Of a DNA stretch of 64,000 bases, positions 49,262-57,843 are shown piece by piece. Position numbers and translations under genes: made by a program. How positions within the stretch are numbered: the stretch's first letter is position 1; each line of letters begins with the position of its first letter. Source of the stretch: Izhakiella australiensis (GTDB lineage: Bacteria > Pseudomonadota > Gammaproteobacteria > Enterobacterales > Enterobacteriaceae); assembly GCF_002006995.1 (NCBI RefSeq), contig NZ_MRUL01000001.1, forward strand, positions 1 through 64,000. Direction: 5' to 3'. The notes beneath the pieces were generated by a model that ran no database searches, was not told where the DNA came from, and saw only the letters and a list, made by a program, of their open reading frames with translations.

Positions 49262-50338
49262 GCGTTGCAGTTCGTCGAATCGGGAGTGCAGCGCCCCGGG
49301 GTATAGCTCGGTGTAAACCTGCCATAAAACGTTCAGTGAACGATGCCCGGTGACCTGGGCTACTTCTTCAATACTGAACCCCGCCTCGAACAGACGGCTG
49401 GCTCCTTCACGGCGTAGATCGTGATAACGTAAGTCTTTAATGCCCAGGGCGTTTCTCACTCTCTGAAAGCCCACGCTGACAGAACGTGAGTTGTAAGGGA
49501 AAATTAGATCGCTGGTTTTTGGCTGGCGCTGCACTATGTCCCAGGCTTCGCCGAGCAGCGGCACAAACATATGGTTGCCCTCTTTTTTACGCGGGTCTTT
49601 CCGGTCTCTTACAAGCACGACCCTTTGCGTTTCCTCTATATCCTCCCATCGAATTTTGCACACTTCACCTATACGCATACAGCTGAGAATGGAAAAATTC
49701 AGGATATCAACAAAAGGGATTATGGATGACGCATGTCCGCTTCGTGCCTTCAGCCCTTCGATTAGCCTGTCGAGTTCGTCACTGACAGGGCGCCGATTTC
49801 GGCGCCGGGACTTACCGATCAGCCCCATACGGAGCAGTAACGGCCGTGCGTCGGTTGCAGGATTACTTGTGTAGTTAATGCCATAAATGGGTTTGGCGGA
49901 CGCCAGAACGGACGACAGGTAACTCACGTCGTGGTTAACTGTGGAAGGGCCTGCACCTGCGCCGTTTCGCTGGCGGCAGTGCTCGATAACGTGGCTGGTT
50001 GAAAGGTCTGAAAGGAGCACTTCGGATATGTCGCAGTCCAGTAACATATCCAGTACGTAGCGTTTTGTACGCCCGGCTTTGCCGCCGAGATTGGGGTCAT
50101 TGATGTAGCGTTTTAGCAAGTCGCCAACGGCCATATTGCCTACATCGTTGGGAGTCGGCACCCCCAGGGTTTCGAGTTCGGCAACCCTGGCGGCACCCCA
50201 CGTTTTAGCATGGGCTTGTTTCCCGAAGGTTCTGTTCTCCCGGTAGACGTATTTACCGCCTTCTTTAACGCCCACGGTACAGCGGTAGCGTAAAGTTCCA
50301 TCGGCGCGTTGACGTTTTTCTATGCTATAGTATGCCAT
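49250..50338 (-). CDS. tyrosine-family phage integrase
   Basis: A 362-residue site-specific recombinase. The full catalytic set is visible: Arg222 in SCMRIGEVCKIRW, Lys247 in RDRKDPRK, His306 and Arg309 in YHDLRREGA, His332 in VTGHRS and the nucleophile Tyr342 in QVYTEL. The N-terminal part (about 1-60) would bind arm-type sites and residues 65-165 form the core-binding domain. The gene starts 89 bp from dusA, facing away, as expected for a dusA-specific integrase next to its attachment site. It appears intact, so it may still be active. Confidence 0.95.
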   Translation of the reverse strand: MAYYSIEKRQRADGTLRYRCTVGVKEGGKYVYRENRTFGKQAHAKTWGAARVAELETLGVPTPNDVGNMAVGDLLKRYINDPNLGGKAGRTKRYVLDMLLDCDISEVLLSDLSTSHVIEHCRQRNGAGAGPSTVNHDVSYLSSVLASAKPIYGINYTSNPATDARPLLLRMGLIGKSRRRNRRPVSDELDRLIEGLKARSGHASSIIPFVDILNFSILSCMRIGEVCKIRWEDIEETQRVVLVRDRKDPRKKEGNHMFVPLLGEAWDIVQRQPKTSDLIFPYNSRSVSVGFQRVRNALGIKDLRYHDLRREGASRLFEAGFSIEEVAQVTGHRSLNVLWQVYTELYPGALHSRFDELQRKKV

Positions 50339-50358
50339 GCTTTTCCCTTACCTTCGTT

Positions 50359-50396
50359 CAGCACCCCATGAATAAGGGGTGCTGTTGGGGGTGCTG
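50359..50396. repeat. repeated GGGGTGCTG sites between integrase and dusA
   Basis: The 9-base word GGGGTGCTG occurs twice directly (50376-50384 and within 50387-50396) and once inverted as CAGCACCCC (50359-50367). The inverted pair can form a hairpin with an eight-base loop. Position next to the integrase start suggests arm-type integrase binding sites or an integrase autoregulatory site. Confidence 0.6.
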
Positions 50397-50427
50397 ATAA
50401 AGAAAAAATACGACATAAAGACCAAAA

Positions 50428-51483
50428 ATGCACGAAAATAAAGAAACCGCCAACCCGCACCAATTCAGCGCTGGCAGCGACCTAACGCCAAAGTACAGCC
50501 CTTCACGGTTCAGCGTTGCCCCCATGTTGGACTGGACTGACCGCCACTGCCGCTATTTTCATCGTCAGCTGACGCGTCAGGCCTTGCTGTACACCGAAAT
50601 GGTGACGACCGGCGCGATCATTCACGGAAAAGGCGACTATCTGGCGTGGAATGAGCAGGAGCAGCCGGTTGCTTTGCAGCTGGGCGGCAGCGATCCCGCC
50701 GCGCTGGCGCAGTGCGCCCAGCTTGCTGAGCAGCGTGGTTATAATCACATTAACCTTAACGTCGGCTGCCCTTCCGACCGCGTGCAAAACGGCCGCTTTG
50801 GCGCCTGCCTGATGGCGGAGGCCGCGCTGGTCGCCGACTGCATTAAAGCGATGCGCGATCGGGTATCGATTCCGGTAACGGTAAAAACCCGTATCGGCAT
50901 TGATGAGCAGGACAGCTATGGGTTTCTCTGTGATTTTATCGGCACCGTCGCCGGGCGTGGCGAGTGCGATACGTTTATTATTCACGCGCGTAAAGCCTGG
51001 CTTTCCGGCCTTAGCCCAAAAGAAAATCGCGAGATCCCGCCGCTGGATTATCCGCGAGTATATCAACTTAAACGCGACTTCCCGCAGCTGACTATCGCCA
51101 TCAACGGCGGGATCAAAACCTTGCAGGAAGCGCAGCTTCATCTGCAACATCTTGATGGCGTGATGATTGGACGCGAGGCCTACCAGAATCCGGGGTTATT
51201 GGCCGGCGTTGATAGCGCGCTGTTTGGCGCGGATTCTGCGCAGGCTAATCCGGTGGATGTGGTACGCGCAATGTATCCTTACATTGAGCGCGAGCTGAGT
51301 CAGGGCACCTGGCTTGGCCATATTACTCGCCATATGCTGGGCCTGTTTCAGGGGATCCCCGGCGCGCGTCAGTGGCGTCGGCACCTGAGTGAAAATGCGC
51401 ATAAGCCCGGCGCCGATGTTGCCGTAGTGGAAAAGGCGCTGTCGCTGGTGGCCGATCGTCAGCCTCAGATGGATGTGGTGTGA
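50428..51483 (+). CDS. dusA: tRNA-dihydrouridine synthase A
   Basis: DusA reduces uridines in the D-loop of tRNA with FMN and NADPH. The 351-residue protein has [28 protein letters not shown], the catalytic Cys in [19 protein letters not shown], the [12 protein letters not shown] block and AINGGIKTL. The start [10 protein letters not shown] matches the E. coli N-terminus in style but has only a weak ribosome site, and everything upstream is phage DNA. The first codons were therefore probably supplied by the phage attachment site and expression may depend on a phage-borne promoter. Confidence 0.96.
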   Translation: MHENKETANPHQFSAGSDLTPKYSPSRFSVAPMLDWTDRHCRYFHRQLTRQALLYTEMVTTGAIIHGKGDYLAWNEQEQPVALQLGGSDPAALAQCAQLAEQRGYNHINLNVGCPSDRVQNGRFGACLMAEAALVADCIKAMRDRVSIPVTVKTRIGIDEQDSYGFLCDFIGTVAGRGECDTFIIHARKAWLSGLSPKENREIPPLDYPRVYQLKRDFPQLTIAINGGIKTLQEAQLHLQHLDGVMIGREAYQNPGLLAGVDSALFGADSAQANPVDVVRAMYPYIERELSQGTWLGHITRHMLGLFQGIPGARQWRRHLSENAHKPGADVAVVEKALSLVADRQPQMDVV

Positions 51484-51574
51484 AACTAACGATTATTGCG
51501 TTATTTTCACCATGCATTGCGATCGGCGCGTTGGCTTGTTAGTTTAAAAATCAGCGAGTTAACTGAATTACAGG

Positions 51575-51591
51575 TTGGCACGAATTATGTA
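51575..51591 (+). promoter_or_regulatory. sigma-54 promoter of pspG
   Basis: TTGGCACGAATTATGTA matches the -24 half (TGGCAC) of the sigma-54 consensus exactly and the -12 half approximately, with correct spacing. E. coli pspG is driven by sigma-54 with PspF, so the site is expected here, 34 bp before the ATG. Confidence 0.78.
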
Positions 51592-51624
51592 ATACCCTTT
51601 TCAGACCTACTCCGGAGAACTGAA

Positions 51625-51858
51625 ATGGAAATACTCTTTGTGCTGGCCTTTTTTGGCGTGCTGCTGCTGACCGGCATATCACTGGCCGCCGTATTGTTCG
51701 CGCTGCTGGCAGCCACTTTTCTGATGTTTTTTAGCGGACTGCTGGCATTTGTTATCAAACTGTTGCCGTGGCTGCTGCTGGCGCTGGTCGCCGCCTGGCT
51801 ATGGCGCGCCGTTAATAAACCCCAATCCAGAAAAGATTACCGAAGCTATCGTCGTTAA
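51625..51858 (+). CDS. pspG: phage shock protein G
   Basis: PspG is a small inner-membrane effector of the phage shock response, which protects membrane potential. The 77-residue protein has two hydrophobic segments and the conserved MIKLLPWLLLA-like stretch (VIKLLPWLLLALV), ending in a basic tail. The ATG at 51625 follows CGGAGAACTGAA and lies just after the sigma-54 promoter; the longer frame from 51496 would run through that promoter. Location between dusA and qor is as in E. coli. Confidence 0.92.
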   Translation: MEILFVLAFFGVLLLTGISLAAVLFALLAATFLMFFSGLLAFVIKLLPWLLLALVAAWLWRAVNKPQSRKDYRSYRR

Positions 51859-52033
51859 ATCAATGAGTTATTAATAACTGACTGTGGTGGCATGCGCGCT
51901 GGATCACATCGTGGCAATTTGATTTCTGTTTTATTCATATAAACATATTTTTTACTTATGAAATCTGTCAGGATGTTTTTCGCCGCAGAATTAAGCTATT
52001 CATCGCGCTGTACCCTACATACGGCACGAACGA

Positions 52034-52078
52034 TAAAAAAGAAGCAGGGCCTCCGTCAGGAGGCCCTTATTTTTTATG
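52034..52078. terminator. bidirectional terminator between pspG and qor
   Basis: AGGGCCTCC and GGAGGCCCT form a nine-base stem around GTCA. A T run follows on the forward strand (TATTTTTTAT) and an A run precedes it (GATAAAAAA), so it can end transcripts in both directions. The 215-bp pspG-qor gap shows no gene. Confidence 0.88.
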
Positions 52079-53054
52079 GGATAAGCAGGCAGGAACCCTG
52101 CGTCGCCCGGCTTTCCAGCGCGGTATGCGCTTTTTGTACGTCGCTGAGCGCAAACTTCTGATTCTCCGGCACGTCCACCTTGATGGCGCCGCTGGCGATC
52201 AGCGAAAATAGCTCGTTGCTGGCGGCAACCAGCTCATCATGGCGGGTGATATAGCCATTCAGCGAGGGCCGGGTAACGTACAGCGAGCCTTTTTGATTCA
52301 GGATTGCCAGGTTCACGCCGGTGACAGGGCCGGAACTGTTGCCGAAGCTGACCATTAACCCACGCGGCTGCAGGCAGTCCAGCGACGCCTCCCAGGTATC
52401 TTTGCCCACCGAGTCATAAACTACGCGTACCTTTTTATTGTCGGTGAGTTCGGCAAGCCGTTGCGCCACGTTCTGCTGGCGATAATTAATTGTTGCCCAC
52501 GCGCCGGCTTGTTTCGCCCGCTGCGCTTTTTCTTCCGAACCGACGGTGCCGATTAAATGAGCGCCCAGCGCTTTTGCCCACTGGCAGGCAATCAGCCCCA
52601 CGCCACCGGATGCCGCGTGGAACAGGAAGGTTTCATCGGGCTGGATTTCATAGGTCTGACGCAGCAAATAATGCACGGTCAGGCCTTTGAGGAAAGAGGC
52701 CGCAGCCTGTTCAAAGCTAATGGCGGCAGGCAGCTGCGCTACTTTTTCCGCCGCAACGTTATGTAGCGAGCTGTAGGCCCCCAGCGCGGACTGGGCGTAT
52801 ACCACCCGATCGCCGGGTTTGAATCCGCTAACGCCGGGGCCGGTCTTGACCACCACGCCGGCGGCTTCTGTTCCCAAGCCGGAGGGAAGCGGGGCAGGAT
52901 AAAGTCCGCTGCGCACGTAGGTATCGATATAGTTAATACCAATTGCTTTGTTCTCGACCTGCAGTTCGCCGGCGCCAGGATCCTGCGGGGTAAATTCCTG
53001 TACGTCTAACACTTCCGGTCCGCCATTGCGGGAAAACTGAATACGTTTTGCCAT
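52074..53054 (-). CDS. qor: NADPH:quinone oxidoreductase
   Basis: Qor is a zinc-free medium-chain dehydrogenase that reduces quinones with NADPH. The 327-residue protein has a GroES-like N-terminal domain (GINYIDTYVRSGLYPAP, GTEAAGVV) and the nucleotide-binding ASGGVGLIACQWAKALGA (about 150-167). The zinc ligands of alcohol dehydrogenases are absent, as in the family. AGGAG five bases before the ATG at 53054 sets the start. It is divergent from dnaB, as in E. coli. Confidence 0.97.
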   Translation of the reverse strand: MAKRIQFSRNGGPEVLDVQEFTPQDPGAGELQVENKAIGINYIDTYVRSGLYPAPLPSGLGTEAAGVVVKTGPGVSGFKPGDRVVYAQSALGAYSSLHNVAAEKVAQLPAAISFEQAAASFLKGLTVHYLLRQTYEIQPDETFLFHAASGGVGLIACQWAKALGAHLIGTVGSEEKAQRAKQAGAWATINYRQQNVAQRLAELTDNKKVRVVYDSVGKDTWEASLDCLQPRGLMVSFGNSSGPVTGVNLAILNQKGSLYVTRPSLNGYITRHDELVAASNELFSLIASGAIKVDVPENQKFALSDVQKAHTALESRATQGSCLLIP

Positions 53055-53154
53055 GGTCACTCCTTTCGATTAGTCCGGTCTGGGGGGAGACGCCAGCCTG
53101 CTTACAGGGTAAACTTGCGCGTCACTCACCCGATTTTTTGGTAATGCATTCACT

Positions 53155-54564
53155 ATGGCAGGAAATAAACCCACCAACAAATTCAACGACCAGCCGCGCG
53201 ATCGGCAGGTTGAAGGACTAAAGCTGCCACCCCATTCGCTGGAGGCGGAGCAGTCGGTGCTCGGTGGGTTAATGCTCGATAATGAACGCTGGGACAGCGT
53301 GTCAGAGCGGGTAGTGACGGATGACTTTTTCAGCCGCCCGCACCGCTTGATTTTCAGTGAAATGCAGCGCCTGCTGGAAGCCAGCCAGCCTATCGATTTG
53401 ATTACGCTTTCTGAATCCCTTGAAACCCGTGGCGATCTGGATATGGTTGGCGGCTTCGCTTATCTGGCCGAGCTGTCGAAAAACACCCCCAGCGCGGCGA
53501 ACATTAACGCCTATGCCGACATTGTGCGCGAGCGCGCGGTGGTCCGGGAGATGATTTCGGTCGCTAATGAGATAGCCGATGCGGGGTACGATCCCCAGGG
53601 GCGCTCCAGCGAAGACCTGCTCGACTTCGCCGAATCCAACGTTTTCAAAATCGCTGAAAAGCGCGCCAATAAAGATGACGGTCCGAAAAGCGTCGATCAA
53701 ATCCTCGAAGCCACCATCTCGCGCATAGAATCGCTGTACCAGACGCCCCATGACGGCGTAACCGGCGTGGATACCGGCTATCAGGATTTAAATAAAAAGA
53801 CGGCGGGCTTGCAGGGTTCCGATTTGATTATCGTTGCGGCGCGTCCTTCAATGGGCAAAACCACCTTCGCGATGAACCTGTGCGAAAACGCCGCGATGCT
53901 GCAGGAAAAGCCGGTGCTTATTTTCAGCCTTGAGATGCCCGGCGAGCAGCTTATGATGCGTATGCTGGCCTCGCTATCGCGCGTCGACCAGACGCGTATT
54001 CGTACCGGTCAGCTCGACGACGAGGACTGGGCGCGCATCTCCAGCACCATGGGTATTCTGCTGGAAAAGAAAAATATGTACATCGATGACTCCTCCGGCC
54101 TGACGCCGACCGAGGTGCGTTCGCGCGCGCGCCGCATCTATCGCGAATGCGGCGGCCTGAGCATGATAATGATCGACTACCTGCAGCTAATGCGCGTCCC
54201 TTCGCTCTCCGATAACCGGACGCTGGAAATCGCGGAGATTTCACGTTCGCTGAAGGCGCTGGCGAAAGAGCTGAATATTCCGGTTGTCGCCCTGTCGCAG
54301 CTGAACCGATCGCTTGAGCAGCGCGCCGATAAACGTCCGGTCAACTCAGATTTGCGTGAATCGGGTTCTATCGAGCAGGATGCTGACCTTATCATGTTTA
54401 TCTACCGCGATGAGGTGTACCACGAAAACAGCGATCTGAAGGGCATTGCTGAGATCATTATCGGTAAGCAGCGTAACGGGCCGATCGGCAGCGTGCGGCT
54501 CACCTTTAACGGTCAGTGGTCGCGGTTTGATAACTACGCCGGACCGGCCTACGACGAAGAATAA
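53155..54564 (+). CDS. dnaB: replicative DNA helicase
   Basis: DnaB is the hexameric 5'-3' helicase of the replication fork. The 469-residue protein has the N-terminal primase-interaction domain (PPHSLEAEQSVLGGLML, SKNTPSAANI), a linker and the RecA-like domain with Walker A ARPSMGKTT (about residue 230), Walker B MIMIDYLQLM and QRNGPIG near the end. No intein is present. Length is two residues below E. coli. It is preceded by divergent qor and followed directly by tyrB without alr. Confidence 0.98.
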   Translation: MAGNKPTNKFNDQPRDRQVEGLKLPPHSLEAEQSVLGGLMLDNERWDSVSERVVTDDFFSRPHRLIFSEMQRLLEASQPIDLITLSESLETRGDLDMVGGFAYLAELSKNTPSAANINAYADIVRERAVVREMISVANEIADAGYDPQGRSSEDLLDFAESNVFKIAEKRANKDDGPKSVDQILEATISRIESLYQTPHDGVTGVDTGYQDLNKKTAGLQGSDLIIVAARPSMGKTTFAMNLCENAAMLQEKPVLIFSLEMPGEQLMMRMLASLSRVDQTRIRTGQLDDEDWARISSTMGILLEKKNMYIDDSSGLTPTEVRSRARRIYRECGGLSMIMIDYLQLMRVPSLSDNRTLEIAEISRSLKALAKELNIPVVALSQLNRSLEQRADKRPVNSDLRESGSIEQDADLIMFIYRDEVYHENSDLKGIAEIIIGKQRNGPIGSVRLTFNGQWSRFDNYAGPAYDEE

Positions 54565-54893
54565 TTTCCGTCTGCGGCAGGCCTGTCTCTGATGGCCTGC
54601 GGCGCTGCATCGCCAGTCCGCCTGCTCATCGCCGGTATCCTCCCCTGGCAGCATCAGAACATGGTGTTGGACGAGCAGATAACCAACAGGGCTATTCGGC
54701 CAGCAATGGCATCCCTCATTTGCGCTAGCTGACGGTTAAATTTTTCTCAGCCTGTCGATCTCTGCGCGTTTTATGCGACACTGTTTGCCTGCCGGTTTAT
54801 TGTGCTCCCGTTTGCTGACGGGATATATATGCGCCGCTTTCTCTCTGCCTGCCCGACAGAGCCTGCAAACTGCTAAATATGGAGATCTGCACC
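54565..54893. other. dnaB-tyrB gap lacking alr
   Basis: In E. coli alr (alanine racemase) fills this place. Here 329 bp separate dnaB from tyrB and no frame resembles Alr or a fragment of it. The left half is GC-rich with some inverted repeats (GGCAGGCC/GGCCTGC, about 54575-54600). The right half should hold the tyrB promoter. No clear TyrR box was found. Confidence 0.65.
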
Positions 54894-56087
54894 GTGTTTC
54901 AAAACGTTGATGCCTACGCTGGCGATCCGATTCTCTCTTTAATGGAAACATTTACTCAGGATGCGCGCGCGCACAAGGTCAATTTGAGCATCGGTTTGTA
55001 TTACAACGAGCAGGGCGTCATTCCCCAGCTGGAAGCGGTGGCAAAGGCGGAAGCGCGTCTTAACGCCCGCCCGCAAAGCGCCAGCGTTTACCTGCCGATG
55101 GAAGGTCTGGCCGCTTACCGCAGCGGGCTGGCGCCGCTGCTATTCGGCACTGACAGCAGCGCTTTAGCCGACGGGCGCATTGCTACCGTGCAGACGTTGG
55201 GCGGCTCCGGCGCGCTGAAAGTGGGTGCTGATTTTATCAAACGCTATTTCCCGGACTCACAGGTCTGGGTCAGCGATCCGACCTGGGAAAACCACGTGGC
55301 AATTTTTGCCGGGGCAGGTTTCCAGGTAAATACCTATCCCTGGTACGATGCTGAAACCAATGGCGTTAAATTTACCGCTTTTATTGAAACATTAAGCGCG
55401 CTGCCGGCGAAAAGCGTCGTGCTGCTACATCCATGCTGCCATAACCCGACCGGTGCTGATTTAAGCGACCAGCAATGGGATAAAACGGTTGCGGTGCTGA
55501 AAGAGCGCGATCTGATCCCGTTTCTGGATATCGCCTATCAGGGCTTTGGCGCCGGTATGGAGCAGGACGCCTATGCTATTCGGGCTATCACCGCCGCAGG
55601 CCTGCCGGCGCTGGTCAGCAACTCATTTTCTAAAATTTTCTCACTGTACGGTGAACGCGTTGGCGGGCTGTCTGTGGTATGCGAAAGCGCAGAAGAAGCG
55701 ACGCGGGTACTGGGACAGCTCAAGGCAACGGTACGCCGTAATTACTCCAGCCCGCCGAACTTCGGCGCACAGGTGGTTTCCTGCGTGCTGAACGACGCTG
55801 AACTGAAAGCCAGCTGGCTGGCCGAGGTTGAGTCAATGCGTCTGCGTATCCTGGAAATGCGTCAGGCGCTGGTTTCGGTGCTGACGGCTGCCGTACCGGG
55901 CAAAAACTTTGACTATCTGCTCAAACAGCGCGGCATGTTCAGCTACACCGGCCTGAGCGCGCAGCAGGTTGCGCGTCTGCGCGAAGAGTTTGGCGTCTAC
56001 CTTATCGCCAGCGGCAGAATTTGCGTCGCCGGTCTTAACAGCAAAAACGTCCATCAGGTAGCGGAAGCCTTTGCAGCCGTTATGTAA
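54894..56087 (+). CDS. tyrB: aromatic-amino-acid transaminase
   Basis: TyrB makes tyrosine and phenylalanine (and leucine) by transamination. From the GTG at 54894 the protein has 397 residues, exactly the E. coli length, and begins [14 protein letters not shown]. The PLP lysine lies in [17 protein letters not shown] (about Lys247), with [12 protein letters not shown] and the C-terminal substrate Arg in [16 protein letters not shown] precedes the GTG; an ATG five codons upstream overlaps that site. E. coli tyrB also begins with GTG. Confidence 0.97.
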   Translation: MFQNVDAYAGDPILSLMETFTQDARAHKVNLSIGLYYNEQGVIPQLEAVAKAEARLNARPQSASVYLPMEGLAAYRSGLAPLLFGTDSSALADGRIATVQTLGGSGALKVGADFIKRYFPDSQVWVSDPTWENHVAIFAGAGFQVNTYPWYDAETNGVKFTAFIETLSALPAKSVVLLHPCCHNPTGADLSDQQWDKTVAVLKERDLIPFLDIAYQGFGAGMEQDAYAIRAITAAGLPALVSNSFSKIFSLYGERVGGLSVVCESAEEATRVLGQLKATVRRNYSSPPNFGAQVVSCVLNDAELKASWLAEVESMRLRILEMRQALVSVLTAAVPGKNFDYLLKQRGMFSYTGLSAQQVARLREEFGVYLIASGRICVAGLNSKNVHQVAEAFAAVM

Positions 56088-56109
56088 TCGGTAGTGACGG
56101 AAACGTTTA

Positions 56110-56135
56110 ACGGGGCGAACTGACGCCCCGTTTTT
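56110..56135 (+). terminator. tyrB terminator
   Basis: ACGGGGCG and CGCCCCGT form an eight-base stem around AACTGA, followed by TTTTT. Confidence 0.9.
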
Positions 56136-56188
56136 ACTTTGTCGACGGCGGTGGCGTGCTTAACCAACATTCACGGGAGATATTGACT

Positions 56189-56605
56189 ATGTGGCATCAG
56201 CAAACGTTCGCCCTGACGGAGAAATCACGCGGTTTTCATCTGGTAACCGATGAAATCGTCAGCCAGATTAGCCACCTGTCAAAGGTGAACACCGGCTTGC
56301 TTCATCTGCTGCTGCAACACACCTCGGCCTCGCTGACGCTCAATGAAAATTGCGACCCGACGGTGCGTAGCGATATGGAGCAGCATTTCATGCGCACGGT
56401 GCCGGAAAATGCGCCCTGGCAGCATGATTATGAGGGCGAGGATGACATGCCCGCCCACGTAAAATCCTCCACCCTTGGCGTATCGCTGCTGCTGCCGGTA
56501 AGCAAAGGGCGCCTGCTGCTGGGGACCTGGCAAGGCATCTGGCTGGGCGAACATCGCATTCACGGCGGCGCACGGCGCATTGTTGCTACGCTACAGGGCG
56601 AATGA
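56189..56605 (+). CDS. yjbQ: UPF0047-family protein YjbQ
   Basis: A 138-residue protein of the YjbQ/UPF0047 family, same length as in E. coli. Conserved blocks are [40 protein letters not shown] and the C-terminal [11 protein letters not shown] weak thiamin-phosphate-synthase-like activity has been reported for the family; the physiological role is unclear. The ATG at 56189 follows GGGAG; an upstream in-frame start adds 11 residues. aphA, which separates it from tyrB in E. coli, is absent. Confidence 0.93.
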   Translation: MWHQQTFALTEKSRGFHLVTDEIVSQISHLSKVNTGLLHLLLQHTSASLTLNENCDPTVRSDMEQHFMRTVPENAPWQHDYEGEDDMPAHVKSSTLGVSLLLPVSKGRLLLGTWQGIWLGEHRIHGGARRIVATLQGE

Positions 56606-56780
56606 TATGTCAGCCGTTCTGGCGATCTCACCTCTTTGAACGCAACTAGCTGTCGGTAAAATAATTCACAGGCGTATCATTTGCGTGGCTATTTTATAAT
56701 CTAAAATTTTTTTGAAGTTCGTCGCAAAAAGTACTGTGATAAAGGCCTAGCATTACTGTGGTTTATAGGGAGGTAGCATC

Positions 56781-57800
56781 ATGTTTAACATAATGGAAAT
56801 TAAACCCGCGTTTGCTGATGATATTTATGGTTTTACTGACAGCCTGCTGGCGTGGCTCAATGATAAACAACAGAAAGCCCCGGATGGTGAGATACTCAAA
56901 ATCTTATTAAATAAGGCTTGGGAAAAAAACTTAGCTGAAGAGCAGAAAATAGTGCAGCATGCGCTTTTTATGATATACCAAATTAATCTTTCTCATCCAC
57001 TTTCTGCACCAGCTCAGAGGCAATATGATCCTGATGTTTTGGCGCTAAAAAATAGACTTGAGCAAGCCTGGATTGAACATGAGTTCAATCATGTCGAAAT
57101 ACCAGATGAAGTTTTCTCTTCTGAGCATTTTGGCGACTATTTAAAAAAAGTATGGAAATCGCATAATGCATCACATCATTCTCTCTTCGATTTTTTAGAA
57201 AGACAGGCTACAAAACAACAGGTTGATATTTTTCTGAAAAGCGACAGCGCATTAAATCTCATTTTTTTTGATTTGGTTGCATGGACATTAATTGGCTCTC
57301 AGCCTGAAACCAGAGGAACCATTAGCGAAAATTTGTGGGATGAAATAGGAGAGGGTGATAATGTGTTTACGCATGTAAACCTTTATAAGGAGGTACTTAA
57401 GAAACAAAAAATAGAGTTAAAAGATAATCATTATATTGATATGTATGACAGCGCTGCATTAGCTGGACATAACGCCTTTATGCTGGGGGCAATTAACAGG
57501 GAACACTATTATAAATTGCTCGGAGTGATGGCAATGACTGAGGTGCTCGACCCTCCGCAATATGAAAAGCTGGTAAATGGCTGTTTGCGTCTTGGTTTGT
57601 CTGAGAGTGAAGTTAAATACTATACCGAACATATTACCATTGATATCAGGCATGGTGACGACTGGTTGTATAAAGTGATAGACGTAATTGCAGATAAATA
57701 CCCTTTGTCACGGCAGGAATTTTATCTCGGTAGCCTGCTAAGGTTACAAACCGCAGAGCGCTATTATGATAGTTTGCTGGAAAGAATAAAAATATCCTGA
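56781..57800 (+). CDS. haem-oxygenase-like di-iron oxidase (HDO family)
   Basis: A 339-residue, mostly helical protein that I place in the iron-containing redox enzyme/HDO family (relatives: UndA, BesC, SznF). The likely iron ligands follow the family order: Glu188 in ENLWDEIGEGD, His198 in VFTHVNLY, Glu254 in AMTEVLDPPQY, then YYTEHITIDIRHGDDW with His284, Asp288 and His291. Such enzymes cleave or desaturate amino acids and fatty acids or oxidise nitrogen. The gene is markedly AT-richer than its neighbours, which suggests acquisition. GGGAGG lies seven bases before the ATG. An EamA exporter gene follows after 43 bp. Substrate unknown. Confidence 0.82.
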   Translation: MFNIMEIKPAFADDIYGFTDSLLAWLNDKQQKAPDGEILKILLNKAWEKNLAEEQKIVQHALFMIYQINLSHPLSAPAQRQYDPDVLALKNRLEQAWIEHEFNHVEIPDEVFSSEHFGDYLKKVWKSHNASHHSLFDFLERQATKQQVDIFLKSDSALNLIFFDLVAWTLIGSQPETRGTISENLWDEIGEGDNVFTHVNLYKEVLKKQKIELKDNHYIDMYDSAALAGHNAFMLGAINREHYYKLLGVMAMTEVLDPPQYEKLVNGCLRLGLSESEVKYYTEHITIDIRHGDDWLYKVIDVIADKYPLSRQEFYLGSLLRLQTAERYYDSLLERIKIS

Positions 57801-57843
57801 GTATAAATATATTTATCGACAAGCCAAAATTAAGGAAGATCGA

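Larger units (their letters stand above)
46376..50427. mobile_element. remnant of a prophage integrated at dusA
   Basis: Between the break in betT (about 46376) and dusA lie only a terminase C-terminal half, a tail fibre gene and a tyrosine integrase. The integrase abuts the 5' end of dusA, a recognised integration target for this integrase group. The far attachment site and the rest of the phage are absent. The left limit is placed where BetT similarity stops and is accurate to perhaps 20 bp. Confidence 0.82.
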
